A stretch of 64,000 nucleotides of DNA from Xenopus tropicalis (GCF_000004195.4 NC_030679.2:16114712-16178711); one strand, 5' to 3'. Shown: positions 10,965-24,000, numbered from the stretch's first letter. A program made the numbers and translations. The notes: generated from the letters alone by a model not told the origin.

Positions 10965-12138
10965 ACTCCTCTTCTCCAGTGTAAACAGACCCAACTTGGC
11001 CAGTCTTTCTTCATAACTGAGACTTTCCATACCCTTTACCAGCTTAGTTGCCCTTCTCTGGGCCCTCTCTAATTCAATAATGTCCCATTTGAGCACTGGA
11101 GACCAAAACTGAACAGCATATTCTAGATGGGGCCTTTCCAGCGCTCTGTTAAGGGGAAGAATAACACGCTCCTCCCGTGAATCTATACCCCTTTTAATAC
11201 AGCTCAAAACATTGTTTGCCCTTGCAGCTGCTGCCTGGCATTGCTTGCTACAGCCAAGTTTATTATCTACAAGGATTTGCCTAGTGCAGTCCCATTAAGG
11301 GTATAAGTGGCTTGCATATTTTTACATCCCAGGTGCATGACCTTACATTTATCCACATTAAATCTCATCTGCCACTTAGCCGCCCAGATTGCCAGTTGGT
11401 CAAGATCCTGCTGCAAGGATTCCACATCCTGGATAGAATTGACTGGTCTGCAGAGTTTTGTGTCATCTGCAAACACTGATACATTGCTTATAATATCCAC
11501 CCCTAAGTCATTTATGAACAAGTTAAACAATAGGGGACCCAGTACAGAACCCTGAGGGACCCCACTGAGAACCTTACTCCAAGTAGAGAATGTACCATTA
11601 ACAACCACCCTCTGTACCCAATCCTGTAGCCAGTTTTCTATCCATGTGCAAACGACTTCACTAAGATCAATAGATCTTAGTTTAGAAAGCAGTCGTTTGT
11701 GGGGAATGGTATCAAATGCTTTGGCAAAATCCAAATAGATTATATCTACTGCATCCTCACTGTCCAGCTTCTTACTTACCTCTTTGTAAAAAGCAAATAA
11801 ATTAGTCTGACATGACCTATCCTTCATAAAGCCATGCTGATTAATGCTCATAATGCCATTCTCTAGTACATCATTTTGTATGTGATCCCTTATTAACAAG
11901 CCTTCAAATAACTTGCCCACCACGGATGTCAAATTTACAGGCCTATAATTGCCAGGCTGAGATCTTACTCCCTTTTTAAATATAGGAATGACATTCGCCT
12001 TCTTCCAATCCCTAGGTGCCATACCTGATGAATATCACAAACAAAGGCCACTGTAAATCTGACCCTAGCTCTCTCAGTACCCGAGGGTGTATTCCATCTG
12101 GCCCAGGTGCCTTGTTTACATTTATCTTGTGTAACCTT
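10965..12138 (-). pseudogene. CR1 LINE (host copy), reverse transcriptase
   Basis: The frame 11267-12022 reads through most of an RT domain: PRDWKKANVIPIFKKG, NYRPVNLTSVVGKLFEGLL, QHGFMKDRSCQTNL, YLDFAKAFDTIPHKRLL (motif A), LSGVPQGSVLGPLLF (motif B) and SVFADDTKLC (motif C, FADD) in order. The tail continues at 10970-11207 with PHLEYAVQFWSPVLK and the LVKGMESLSYEERLAKLGLF block. Upstream, antisense of 12030-12138 gives the PDGI-type entry to RT. The catalytic residues are intact, but the gene is split by elements A and B and has frame breaks. Same subfamily as 49944-50568. Confidence 0.9.
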
Positions 12139-13272
12139 TTAACCCTTTCACTGCCAGCCATTTTGAACAAAGTGGAACTTTAGGGGCTTTTCCTAGGGGG
12201 GACTTTTAGTTTACCCAGGAAAACTATATATCATTTTTTTCAGGAGGAATTTTTGTGTAATTCCAATTCTGTAACAAGATATAGGCTTCTAAATTACTAA
12301 AAAATGAAAAAAAATAATATTTTCCATAATATAAACACATACACCAGAAACAAAAATTATTTTATGCACAAAAATACAACTGATTTGGAAAGTCCCATGT
12401 CTCCCGAACACGCCAATACCAAATATATATAGTTTTATGGAGATTTCTCACTGACCTAGGTCAAAAACTCCCAGCAGTTCACTACCAAATTTCCAAAGAA
12501 CTGCTCCAGAAAGCTGCATACTTTAGATTTCAAGGTCACAAATTCCACTAACATAAGGTTTATCCCAGAAAATTATACATTTTTAGAAAGAACAGATTCT
12601 GTGGAATCCAGAATAGATAGAACTGTCTGTCTACTCCCAACTACCAAGTTGCAATGCTTTCCTAAAGTTATTGTTTTTTATCAAAATTTGTGAAATTTCT
12701 TAAAAATCGCTTCAAAGCTTCCTGTCTATAGTATCTTATCCACTACAGGTCATAAAGTAACCAGATAAAACACCCTAAATTTGAACGCCAGGGGTCCACT
12801 GAATAGTTTGATGCCCAATATGTATAGGTTTACCTAAGTATGTGGCATGTAGGGGCCCCAATGTGAACATACCCCCATATGATCTATAATTTCTGTCATT
12901 CCAGCTTCTGCAAAATCAACATTTACATACTTTTGTGTGGGATAACCCTACAAAAAAGTATGCTCAGTTAGCATAAAAGAGCGTACAAAAAAAGTATGCT
13001 CACCCCAGAAAGCCATATATTTTTGGAAAGTACACATTTCCCCGAATCTAAAATGGGTACCCATGTCTTTCTACTCCAAAGTACCAAGTCGCAAAGCTTT
13101 CCTAAAATTGGCAATTTTGATGATATTTCCAAAAAATCCCCTCAAAGCTTCCAGTTTACAGCATCTTATCTCCCATGTATCATTAGGCACCAAGGTAAAA
13201 CACCCTAAATTTGAACGCCAGGGGTCCACTGAACAGTTTAATGCCCAATATGTATAGGTTTATCTAAGTATG

Positions 13273-14148
13273 TTTAAACAAAAAAAGTACTTAACTCTGG
13301 AGCACCCTCCTCTGTCCAGACATCCCAGATGAGGTCTTATGGGGTAAAATAAAATAAATTAAAAAAAAAAATAGCGTAATACAGTAATATGATATTAATA
13401 ATCACCCCTCTAAAACGTCTCCACCGCTGGAGAGAGTGGAGCGGTGGAGAGAGACGCCAAAGGGAGAACGTGAACGGAGAGATTTGCAAGCCAGGATCAA
13501 AGCGAGTACTGCAGATCGCATAAAGAGACTGATAAGCAAGCAAGGATCCGACGCTGTTTACAAAAGGACTCCCGATGGGCGCAATTTTTATGGCGTTTGT
13601 GAGTTTAAACTTTTAATATGTTTTAGAATAAAGTTTTAGGATTTTACACGTCCGTTGTATATTTGTCCAGCAGCAGGAGAAAGTGGAAAAAGAGAATCTG
13701 GGAGTTATAGTTCAACCACGAGGGAATTTGTTACAAGCTCCAAGACCACAGTGTTGGTCTGTAAGTATATGCACAATTGGCTAAGGATAAAAAGAAGTCA
13801 CGGAAGAGTGTGAAATACGGAAATTCACTTATTTAAATAGACACGAACTTTAAACATTTTGCGGTGGATTGTATTGATGTGTTTTCACAGAAAAGTGAAG
13901 TAAATTTAGTAGCGGTGTTCACTAGATTTGTTTTAGATATAAACACGTTTTAGAGGGGTGATTATTAATATCATATTACTGTATTACGCTATTTTTTTTT
14001 TTTTTTATTTATTTTATTTTACCCCATAAGACCTCATCTGGGAAGTCTGGACAGAGGAGGGCGCTCCAGAGTTAAGTATTTTTTTTGTTTAAACCGAAGC
14101 ACAAGGTATCTGGAGTGGGTTATACATTTCATTCACATTGAAAAATTG
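13273..14148. mobile_element. Unclassified snap-back element with 13-bp target duplication
   Basis: It is flanked by TTATCTAAGTATG at 13260-13272 and again at 14149-14161. Its left 146 bp (13272-13417) is a near-exact inverted copy of 13946-14094; both run from GTTTAAAC through CTCTGGAGC and ATGAGGTCTTATGGGG to CCCCTCTAAAACG. A 54-bp tail (14095-14148) is present only on the right. The middle holds a small hairpin (TCTCCACCGCT / AGCGGTGGAGA, 13418-13450) and a short frame (13436-13639) rich in charged residues. I do not recognise the family. A long target duplication with an inverted 5' piece fits retrotransposition with strand switching, as in PLEs or twin-primed LINEs. Confidence 0.6.
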
Positions 14149-15842
14149 TTATCTAAGTATGTGGCATGTAGGAGCCCCAATGTGAACATACACCATATGA
14201 TCTGCCATTTCTGTCATTTCAGCTTCTGCAAAATCAACACATTTACATCATTTTGTGTGGGACAACACTACAAAAAAGTACACTCACCCCAGAAAGCCAT
14301 ATATTTTTGGAAAGTACACATTCCCCCAAATCTAAAATGGGTACCCATGTCTTTCTACTCCAAAGTACCAAGTCGCAAAGCTTTCCTAAAGTTGGCAATT
14401 TTGATGATATTTCCAAAAAAATCCTCTCAAAGCTTCCAGTTTACAGCATCTTATCTCCCATGTATCATTAGGTACCAAGGTAAAACACCCTAAATTTGAA
14501 CGCCGGGGGTCCACTGAACAGTTTGATGCCCAATATGTTTAGGTTTACCTAAGTATGTGGCATGTAGGGGCCCTAATGTGAACATACCCCATATGATCCG
14601 TAGTTTCTGTCATTTCAACTTCTGCAAAATCAACACATTTACATCATTTTGTGTGGGATAACGCTACAAAAAAGTACGCTCACCCCAGAAAGCCATATAT
14701 TTTTGGAAAGTACACATTCCCCCGAATCTAAAATGGGTACCTGTGTCTTTCTACTCCAAAGTACCAAGCCGCAAAGCATTTCTACAGTTAGCAATTTTGA
14801 TGACAATTCCAAAAATCCCCTCAAAGCTTCCACTTTGCAGCATCTTATCTCCCATGTATCATTAAGGTAAAACACGCTAAATTTGAACGCCAGGGGTCCA
14901 CTGAACAGTTTGATGCCCAATATGTATAGGTTTAACTAAGTATGTGGCATGTAGGGGCCCCAATGTGAACATACCCCGTATGATCTGCCATTTCTGTCAT
15001 TTCAGCTTCTGCAAAATCAACACATTTACATAATTTTGTGTGGGATAAAGTTAGTAAAAAGTACGCTCACCCCAGAAAGTCATATTTTTGGAAAGTACAC
15101 ATTCCCCGAAATCTAAAATGGGTTCCCCTGTCTTTCTACTCTCAAGAACCAAGCCACAAAGCTTTCCTAAGTTTGCTGATTTTATTACATTTCCAAAAAT
15201 CACCTCAAAACTTCCAATATGCAGCATCTTATTTTCTATAGGTGATTAGGTACCAAGTTAAAACACCCTAAATATGAACCCCAGAGGTCTACTGAACACT
15301 TTGATGCCCACTGTAAATAGGTTTATCAAAGCACATGGCACTTAGAGACCCCAAAATATACCTTGTGTGCACTAATTCCATGGCTTACCTTTACCTAATT
15401 CATAAACACATGGCAGTTTTATGTGGGATAGAAACTGCAAAAATATAGGGTTACCCCTGAAACCATATATTTTTGGAAAGTACACATTCAGACAAATCCA
15501 ACATGGGTAAAGAGTCCTTTCTACACCAAAGTACCAATCTGCAAAGCTTTCCTAAAGCTAGTGGTTTCTATGATATTTCAGAATGTCAGATGAGATGGAG
15601 ATCGCTGGAGATCTGCAGAAGCCAGGAGACGCCGGGACAGCAGCAGGAAATGTGAGTATGTGACACAGGAAGCAGGGGGGCAGTGCAGGAAGTAAGGGAG
15701 AGAGAAGAAAAAGTCGGACACGTAGAATCTTCGTGCCCGATTTTTTCTATGGGGCCCCTGGGCGATCGCGCCCCAGGGGCCACTAGTAACCCCCCTCCGC
15801 TCGTTCCCTAGGGGTTCCTTTACTTTGCGCAAAGTAAAGAAA

Positions 15843-15902
15843 ACGTAGCTCCTACGTGCTGGGCGTTCAACAACTTTTTATGCCAGCACGTAGGAGCTAC
15901 GT
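15843..15902. repeat. Subterminal inverted repeat of element B
   Basis: ACGTAGCTCCTACGTGCTGG (15843-15862) is repeated inverted at 15883-15902. Each arm is itself nearly palindromic. It sits just inside the right terminus. Confidence 0.85.
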
Positions 15903-15923
15903 CTTTGGCAGGGAAAGGGTTAA

Positions 15924-16830
15924 GCACCATATCCTGTGTCAACCACTGCATAGTTGGAGCTGAGGCAACAGTGCAGCTATTGGGTGGGACTTGGCCCTCT
16001 GGCTCCTCTACTTTATACACAGAAGAAAAGAACTGGTTAAGCACATCTGCTTTTTCTGTATCCGCTGTAACCATATTGTTACTATAACTCAATGGGGCCA
16101 CACCCTCAACCTGCATCGTTTTACTATTAATATACTTAAAAACTTTTTGGGGTTAGTTTTGGCCTCAATGCACTCCTCACACTTAGTTATAGTGTTTATA
16201 TTCATTAAACACAGCTACTGTCCCCTCTGACTTATATTTCTTAAAAGCTTTCCTTTTTTTCCCTATTAACTTCTTTATCTCAGAGTTAAGCCACATAGGG
16301 TGATTCTTAACACTTCTACTTTTTCTTATTAATGGAATAAATTGAGAACAGTAATGATTTGATATAATTTTAAATGACAACCATTTCTGCTCTGTGTTTT
16401 TATCAAAAAACATAATGCCCCAATCTATGCCCTGAAGCACTGCCCTTAAGGAGCTAAAATTTGCTTTTCTAAAATTCAGTGTCTTTGTTGCCCCAGTGTA
16501 AATTTGTTTCCTGCACCAAACATCAAATGCAATAACATTATGGTCACTATTACCCAGGGGTTCAATTACTTGCACATTTGCTACACACTCTGGGCCATTA
16601 GAGATCACTAGATCCAATATAGCATGGTTCCTGGTTGGCTCCTCAACAACCTATGACATAAAGTTGTCATGCAGCAAGTTTATAAACTTGATCCCATTTA
16701 TTGTCCTGGCAGTACTATGGCTCCAGTCAATATCAGGATAATTAAAATCCCCCATTATTATCACTTGCCCCAAATTAGCAGCCTTTTCTATTTGCAACTG
16801 GTGCTGAGCATCCTGTATATACAGTACATA
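15924..16830 (-). pseudogene. CR1 LINE (host copy), endonuclease and linker
   Basis: Antisense frames give an APE-type endonuclease: IIMGDFNYPDIDW (16651-16893), then after a frame break DLVISNGPECVANVQVIEPL followed by GNSDHNVIAFDVW (SDH catalytic box, 16183-16617). Downstream are the linker MWLNSEIKKLIGKKRKAFKK and the pre-RT segment DTEKADVLNQFFSSVYK (15820-16116). The N-terminal part of the nuclease is missing; the copy ends in a TA tract at 16827. Together with 10965-12138 and 6866-7312 this is one 5'-truncated CR1 LINE, about 2.5 kb of LINE spread over 10 kb. Confidence 0.85.
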
Positions 16831-16847
16831 TATATATATATATATAT
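16827..16847. repeat. (TA)n microsatellite
   Basis: TA run at the junction between the CR1 copy and a PLE terminus. Confidence 0.85.
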
Positions 16848-16849
16848 CT

Positions 16850-17000
16850 ATTAAGCACAAACAAAACACACTCACAGGACTTGTATGAAGCAAAAAAAAT
16901 GGTGTTTAATTCAAGGTTTCGGCTTAGACTCAAGCGATCTTCAGGCGTCTTAGGTGGGTAACATGAGCACTTTAGCTATTATTTACTGTTTCATGCAGGG
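16850..17000 (-). mobile_element. PLE terminal fragment (family c)
   Basis: Antisense reading gives CCTGAAGATCGC, a GCTT/AAGC stem, then CCGAAACCTTGAA and an AT-rich tail, the layout of the other PLE termini here. Only this short end is present, beside a TA tract. No coding part. Confidence 0.5.
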
Positions 17001-17520
17001 AAGGGCTGTTTAGATCTTAAAATGGTATTTTGTCTCTTATGTGTAGCAGCAGCTGTAATGGCCGCTAAATGTTATGGCGGTAAAGCTTCACGTTAGTAAG
17101 CAAGCTCAGTAAGGGTTAAAGGCGAGCTAAAGCCTAAGAAAAACAAACCACAAGCTTGTCTCCAGCAGCTCTGCATCTTGTTAGGCCATCTTTTGTGTGT
17201 CAGTGGCACCGCACATGTGAACACTGAAGTGTGCTCTGGGCTGCTGTTGGGAAGCTATTACTAAGGTGATTCTGGGACTTGGAAATCCCTATGCTTCCCT
17301 GAGAATCTGTGCCCAGCCCACCACGGAAAGAGACTTTCAAGAACCCATAAGTTTAACATGGAACAAGGCGAGGATGGGGGTAAAGGAGTCCAGCCTAAGG
17401 GTCGGGTGGGGGGCATGTAAAAAAAAAAAAAAAAAAAAAAAAAGGGGGTTTCTTTTTTTCCCCCCTTTAGGCTCTGAATGTTCACCGATTTATACAGACA
17501 TACACAGATAGTTAAATTAG
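17001..17520. other. Non-coding interval, A25 tract
   Basis: No gene seen. A run of A residues occupies 17419-17443 and is followed by G and T/C runs. Frames across it are low complexity. Confidence 0.5.
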
Positions 17521-17637
17521 TGATTTTTAATACATTTTAGATCTAACAATTGAATGTATGGCAGAATTCCACACAATAATGAGTATCTATTGTTTTGGGG
17601 GAACTGAAGATTCCCAATGTCACAAGCAAAGAAATGC

Positions 17638-17643
17638 TTTATT
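17638..17643 (-). promoter_or_regulatory. TTC1: Candidate TTC1 poly(A) signal
   Basis: Antisense AATAAA about 310 nt downstream of the TTC1 stop codon. It is the nearest canonical hexamer seen, giving a short 3' UTR (about 17615-17950). No transcript evidence is available. Confidence 0.5.
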
Positions 17644-17950
17644 CAGGGATGGGGAATTTTCATACTGCCTATGGTGGAAAAATACTCCCCAGCAACCCCC
17701 TGCCAGATGTGCTGGCTAAGAGAAGCTAAGAGTTACTCTCTTCCCACCCATTGGGTGTCTGCATTCAAATAGTGCAGCGTTCTACAAAGCGCAATGAAGA
17801 TTGTACTGAACTACCTACAACTCCATCCACTGGACTGCGTCAAAAAAAGATCCATGGCCTAGTTTATGCAGATACAATGCATGCTGAACTGCCCTCTTCC
17901 TTCCCCATCAAACTTATATGTAACAATCCCAAAAGTCTGCACTCCAGGCT

Positions 17951-18084
17951 TCATTCATTATTGTTTGGATTCTGAACAAAGTTTATAGAGTAAGAGCCAG
18001 ATGAGGAATCTTGTTTTACTTGGAAGTTTTCTGTGGATAATCCGAAAGGCCTCAGTACTAGGTTCCCCAAATCCTTCAGTTTAC
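17951..18084 (-). CDS. TTC1: TTC1 exon 7 (C-terminus, stop)
   Basis: The acceptor TTCCTAG precedes 18084. The exon encodes residues 198-241, from [20 protein letters not shown] to PNNNE, and ends in TGA at 17951-17953. This is the most family-specific part of the protein and the best evidence for the gene name. Confidence 0.96.
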
Positions 18085-21000
18085 CTAGGAACAATGGCAA
18101 GAATATGTTAATCTGGTGGCTAAGGACGTGGCATCTACAAAATATGCACAGCTGACATACTGGTTTACATGGCATTTCAGGATGGACCCATACGGGTGAA
18201 GCCACATGGGGCGATTAGTTGCCGCGACTTTTAATTAACCGTTTTCGCCCATAGAGCATAATTGTGTTACTGGAACAAATTGTGCGCTCATTTTCTGCCG
18301 TGCAGATTAATCGCAGCGTGTGTCTTCGCCCTAAGATGCGAACTTGTTCTGAAGATAAGTTACCAGCTACTGAAAGACAGTGTAACAGATCTTACCCTAC
18401 TGTACCAGTAGTACAGTAACATGGCTTCATTTCAAAATGCTGGCTACAACTAGCATCTTCTGATTGGATAAGCTAGAAGTATATTCAGTTAGCAGTAGGC
18501 CATCACAGCAGAAGCCATTAACCCTTTCACTGCCAGCCGTTTTGAACAAAGTGGGACTTCTACTGCCAGACAGTTTTTGAACATTTTGCACTGTTTCACT
18601 TTAGGGGCTTTTCCTCGGGGGGACTTTTAGTTTACCCAGGAAAACTATCATTTTTTTCAGAACAACCTAAGCTTTTAAAATTTTTGTGTAATTCCAATTC
18701 TGTAACAAGATATAGGCTTCTAAAAGTCTAAAAAATGAAAAAAAATTATATTTTCACACATACACCAGAAAAAAAATTATTTTATGCATGAAAATACAAC
18801 TGATTTGGAAAGTCCCATGTCTCCTGAACGTGCCAATACCAAATATATAGTTTTATGGAGATTTTTCACTTGTACAGGTCAAAAACTCCCAGCAGTACAC
18901 TACCAAATTTCCAAAGCATTGCTCCAGAAAGCTTTATATTTTAGATTTCAAGGTAAAATTATACATTTTAAACAGAAGGTTTATCCCAGCAAATTATACA
19001 TTTTTAGAAAGAACAGATTCTGTGGAATCCAGAATAGGTAGAATTGTCTGTCTACTCCAAACTACCAAGTTGCAATGCTTCCCTAAATTTTTTGTTTTTA
19101 ATCAAAATTTGTGAAATTTCTTAAAAATCGCTTCAAAGCTTCCAGACTATAGTATCTAATCTCCTATAGGTCATAAAGTAACTAGATAAAACACCCTAAA
19201 TATGAACGCCAGGGGTCCACTGAACAGTTTGATGCCCAATATGTATAGGTTTACCTAAGTATGTGGCATGTAGGGGCCCCAATATGAACATACCCCCATA
19301 TGATCTATCATTTCTGTCATTTTAGCTTCTGCAAAATCAACACATTTACATCATTTTATGTAGGATAAAGCTACAAAAAGCCCACATTCCCCAAAATCTA
19401 AAATGGGTACCCATGTCTTTCTACTCCAAAGTACCAATATAAATGCAAACTATCTACTGAATGGTAGTGTGTTGGGGTTATCCTTAATGGAAAGGGATCA
19501 AGGGGTTTTTGTAGATAACAAGTTGTCTAATTCAAATAAAGTGCTGTCTTGTTTAAAAAAAGGGCATTGACTCAAGGGATGAAAACATAATTTTGCCTCT
19601 TTATAGGTCCCTGGTAAGGCCTCACCTTGAGTATGAAGTGCAGTTTTGGGCTCCAGTCCTTAAGAAGGATATTAATGAGCTGAAGAGAGTGCAGAGACGT
19701 GCAATTAAACTGGTAAAGGGGATGGAAGATTTAAGCTATGAGGTTAGACTGTCGAGGTTGGGGTTGTTTTCTCTGGAAAAGAGGCGCTTTCGAGGGGACA
19801 TGATTACTCTGTACAAGTACATTAGAGGGGAATATAGGCAGATAAGGGGTGTTCTTTTTTCCCATAAAAACGATCAATGCACCAGAGGCCCCCCCTTTAG
19901 ATTAGAGGAACAGAGCTTCCATTTGAAGCAGCGTAGGTGGTTTTTCACGGTGAGGGCAGTGAGGTTGTGGAATGCCCTTCCTAGAGATGTGGTAATGGCA
20001 GATTCTGTTAATGCCTTTAAGAGGGGCCTGGATGAGTTCTTGAACAATCAGAATATCCAAGGCTATTGTGATACTAATATCTACAGTTAGTATTAATGGT
20101 TGTATATATCGTTTATGTATGTGAGTGTATAGATTGGTAAGTATAGGTTGTGTGTGCTGGGTTTACTTGGATGGGTTGAACTTGATGGACTATGGTCATT
20201 TTTCCCATAATCCCTGTTTTACATAAAGGGAAGGGCATTTAGATCTTGCTTAATGCACAGAATATCTTATATATATTGATGATGAGCAAGTGCAGAGGAC
20301 CTCTTGTCTATATAAATTGTGGTCACACTGCACATAACACATAATCCCTGTTTTGCTTAAAGAGAAGGGCATTTAGAAGTCGCACAGAATGTCTTAAAGG
20401 AACAGTAACACCAAAAAATGAAAGTGTTTTAAAGTAATTAAAATATAATGTACAGTTGCCCTGCGCTGGTAAAACTGGTAAGTTTGCAACAGAAACGCTA
20501 CTATAGTTTATATAAATGAGCTGCTATGTCAACACGGGGGCAGCCATTGAAGCTGGGAAAAAGGAGAAAAGGCACAGGCACATAGCAGATAACAGATAAG
20601 CTTTGTAGAATATAATGGGGTTTTATCTGTTATCTGCTAAGTAACCTGTGCCTTTTCTCCTGTAAATGGCTGCCCCCGTGGCTACACAGAAGCTTTATTA
20701 TATAAACTATAGTAGTCTTTCTAAGGAAAACACACCAGTTGTACCAGTACAGGGCAGCATTACATTATATAGTAATTACTTTTATACACTTTCATTTTTT
20801 GGTGTTACTGTCCCTTTAATGTCTTATAAATATATATTGATAATGGGCAAGTGCAGAGGACCTCTTGTTTCTGTCTATATAAATTGTCACATTGCACTGC
20901 CACTTAATGGTTTAAAACTTAGCGGTGAGCTCAACTTCCCCTTTTTTGCAACACAAAACACCATTGCAAAAGTGGTTTGAAAGGACTTTAATGAAGCACT

Positions 21001-24000
21001 GTAGTTGGTCAAGAGTCCAATTCCCCCTACATTCTCTGACTTTTAAAGTTATTGGTAAATAAAATTACTGTTGAAAGCACTCTGTCCTTTTCTGCACTGT
21101 CTCTTGAAGTAATGTAGGTTTGCTCGTAAGCTGCTGCCTTCTGCTACACTGCTTCAAAAGTCGAAACCATCAGGGCAGAGAATAGGGAGAAGCTGCTTTC
21201 AACAGCAATTAATTTACATATAACCTTAAAAACCACTGCAAATGTTTAATGGCCGTATGTTGAAAACTAGCTCAGAATTACATTTTCCTTTATTAGGAAA
21301 ACGCATATGTTTGGGTTTACACTCCCTTTAATGGGGTTATATAAGATATATAATTATATGAGATATGAAATTAAATGTGTTCCATATATCAAGCTATGAT
21401 TAACACAGGCAGTTTGTTGGAAATCTGAGCTACAGTGCATCACAGATACAGATAAGCACAATTGCAGGCCGTTGTACCCTGCAACTGAACACAGCCCAAA
21501 CTAAGTGTAGTTCTAAGGCACAAGGGCTATTAGGTAGAACTGGCAGTGCTTACCTATCATTTCCTCTTTCATTTTTTCATTTCTCTCATCAATCTGCCGG
21601 GGTAAACGCTAAGAAAAAAAAAAAAAAAAACAAGATATTATCTAAAATAGTGATGTTAGAGAATTAAAGTGAGAATGCCATAATCAGTATATGGCTAATA
21701 ATACAACTAAAATTCCTTTGCTCTTGTTATAGGAGAACTGAAGCCTATAAATGAATCTAGCTAGAAATTTGGTATTTTATACTGAACTGTTTGCTCTGGG
21801 CTGCTGTTAAGAAGATGAGCTTGATTTAGAAATAACTTTAAAAATCAAACAAAATATCTAATTAATGTATATTCGAAAGCTGCTTAGAATCCAATTATCT
21901 TTCGGTATGGTCATGACCAAAAGCACTACAGAATTTCAGTACAGACTAGGAAGTTAAACTACATGCAGCAGTGATGATTTCTTTGTAACAAGATGTATAC
22001 CTGGGCAGAAGAATGCGACAGAAGCAACACAAATTAAAGGAAATTTGATCAGGGCATGTCTTATTTGGGTTTTGCTAGCTGAAACATTAAAGGGGCAGTT
22101 CACCTTTAAATTAACTGTTAGTATGAGGCAGACAGGGAGGCAACTGGTCTTGAATTTTTATTTTTGTAGTATTTGAATCTCCAGTTTGGGATTTCAGCAG
22201 CTATTCGGTTGTTAGGGTCCAGTTTACCATAGCAACCACACAGTGCTTTGAATAAGATACAGGAGGATAAAGAGAGGGCCTGTATAGAAAGATAAGGAAC
22301 AAAGTAACAATTACAAAATTTAAGCCTCACAGAGCAATAGCTTTTTTTTGGGTGCTGAACTCAGTGACCTCCATTTGCAAGTAGAAAAGTGGCAGAGGTA
22401 GGCAAATATGAATTAAAAGGAAGATTTATGTAATTACTGTTAAATCCTTCTCTCTCCAGTTGTAAGGAGGACACAGGAACAGTGGGTAAAGTGCCCCTCC
22501 CATCAAGAGGCAGGACACTGCAGTGATGTCAGAATTGCTGACCCTCCCTCTCCCTTTATCCCTCCTTGCCCCACCCACAACATTCAGTTCTCAAAGTAAC
22601 AAAGAACTCAAACTTTAGCAACAAACTATAAGTGAACTATTTTACATACATGGCTGAAATCAGACTGGAGAGAAAAGGATTTAACAGTAAGTACATAAAC
22701 CTTCCTTTCTTTTACGTCAAGGGGGGCATACCAATGGTGCCCCTAGGACAAGGGAGGGAGGAACTCCTTAAGACATTGCTACTTGGAGGATTTTGCAGCC
22801 TAAGGCCACCGCGGAAAGGTAAGTATTGAACAGATAGAATATCGTAAAGGTATGTAAGGAGGACCAGGTAGCCGCTTTGCAAACCTGTTCCGCTGATGCC
22901 ATATTCCAGTAAGACCAAGGCCCAGGTAGAGTGGGCTTGTATTCATATGGGTGGCGTTCTGTTTTGCACCAGGTAGGACCGTCTCACTGTGTCTTTGATC
23001 CAGTGAGCAAGCGTGGTTTTGGAAGCAGGGAGGCCCCTCTTGGGCCCTGAAGGTAGTGCAAATAGAGTATCTGATCGTCTGAATGATTAAGTACGAGAAA
23101 TGTACATCTTTAAGGCTCTAACCATGTCTAAATGTTGAAGTTTTGCTTCCTTATCATTACGAGGGTTATGACAGAAGGAGGAAAGGATGATCTCCATGTT
23201 AAGAGGACACCACTTTGGGGAGATATCCCAGCACTGTACGAAGGACTGCTCTATCTTCCTGAAAAATCAGAAATCAGGGCAGTGAACAGTCTCCTAGTTC
23301 TGATATACATTGAATTGAGGAAATGGCCATTAGAAACACTGTCTTCCATGTGAGGAAGGAGATGTCAACTGAATCTATGGGTTCATGTGGCAGTTCCAGC
23401 AGGGCGTTGAGAACAAGGTTTATGTCCCAGTGGGGGGCTGGATGACGATAAGGTGGAACTCCTCTAGAGACTCCTTGGGGGGTGGACGTCTTTTAAGGCT
23501 AACGACTCCTGGAAGTGGATAGAAAGAGCTGACACTTGGGATTTTAGGGATCCTAGGAGTAGTCGCTTTGTTAACCCCAACAGTTGAGGTCCTGTGGTAA
23601 ATTCTGGAAGTGGATGGCTTACGTGCTCTTATCACGTTCTGGATCACTTCTTCAGAGTGACCTTTGTCCCTCAAGATTGTGGCCTCAAGATCCATCCCAT
23701 TAAGGCGAATAGGTGAGGGTTCTGATGACGTATGGGACCCTGAAAAAGGAGGTCGTCTCGTGGAGGTAAGGCCACTAGGGCTTCCGGACAGAGAGCTAGA
23801 AAATCTGAGTACCATGACCTCCAGGGCCAACGAGGTGCGACTACAATGACCGTAGCTTCTTCCCTAAGGATCTTTTTGAGAACTCGAGGGAGCACTGGGA
23901 GAAAAGGAAAAATACATGCCAGATGAAAGTGCCATGAAGTCATCATGGCATCTACTCCGTCTGCTAGGGGATCTCGGTATTGTGCAAAAAATCTGGGGTC

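Larger units (their letters stand above)
12139..15923 (+). mobile_element. piggyBac-type non-autonomous element B
   Basis: TTAA at 12139-12142 and 15920-15923 flank a 3.8-kb element with ends TTAACCCTTTCACTGCCA and, reversed on the right, TTAACCCTTTCCCTGCCA. It splits the same CR1 LINE as element A. The core repeats the ~390-bp unit (AAGTACACATTC-type markers near 13028, 14315, 14714, 15096 and 15479; a diverged one near 12590). The right side shares the GGGCGATCGCGCC block with element A. No transposase was found. It is itself interrupted by the snap-back element at 13273-14148. Confidence 0.75.

Noticed and set aside
16669..16854. Plus-strand 61-aa ORF
   Set aside because: Shadow of the CR1 endonuclease on the minus strand and a TA tract.
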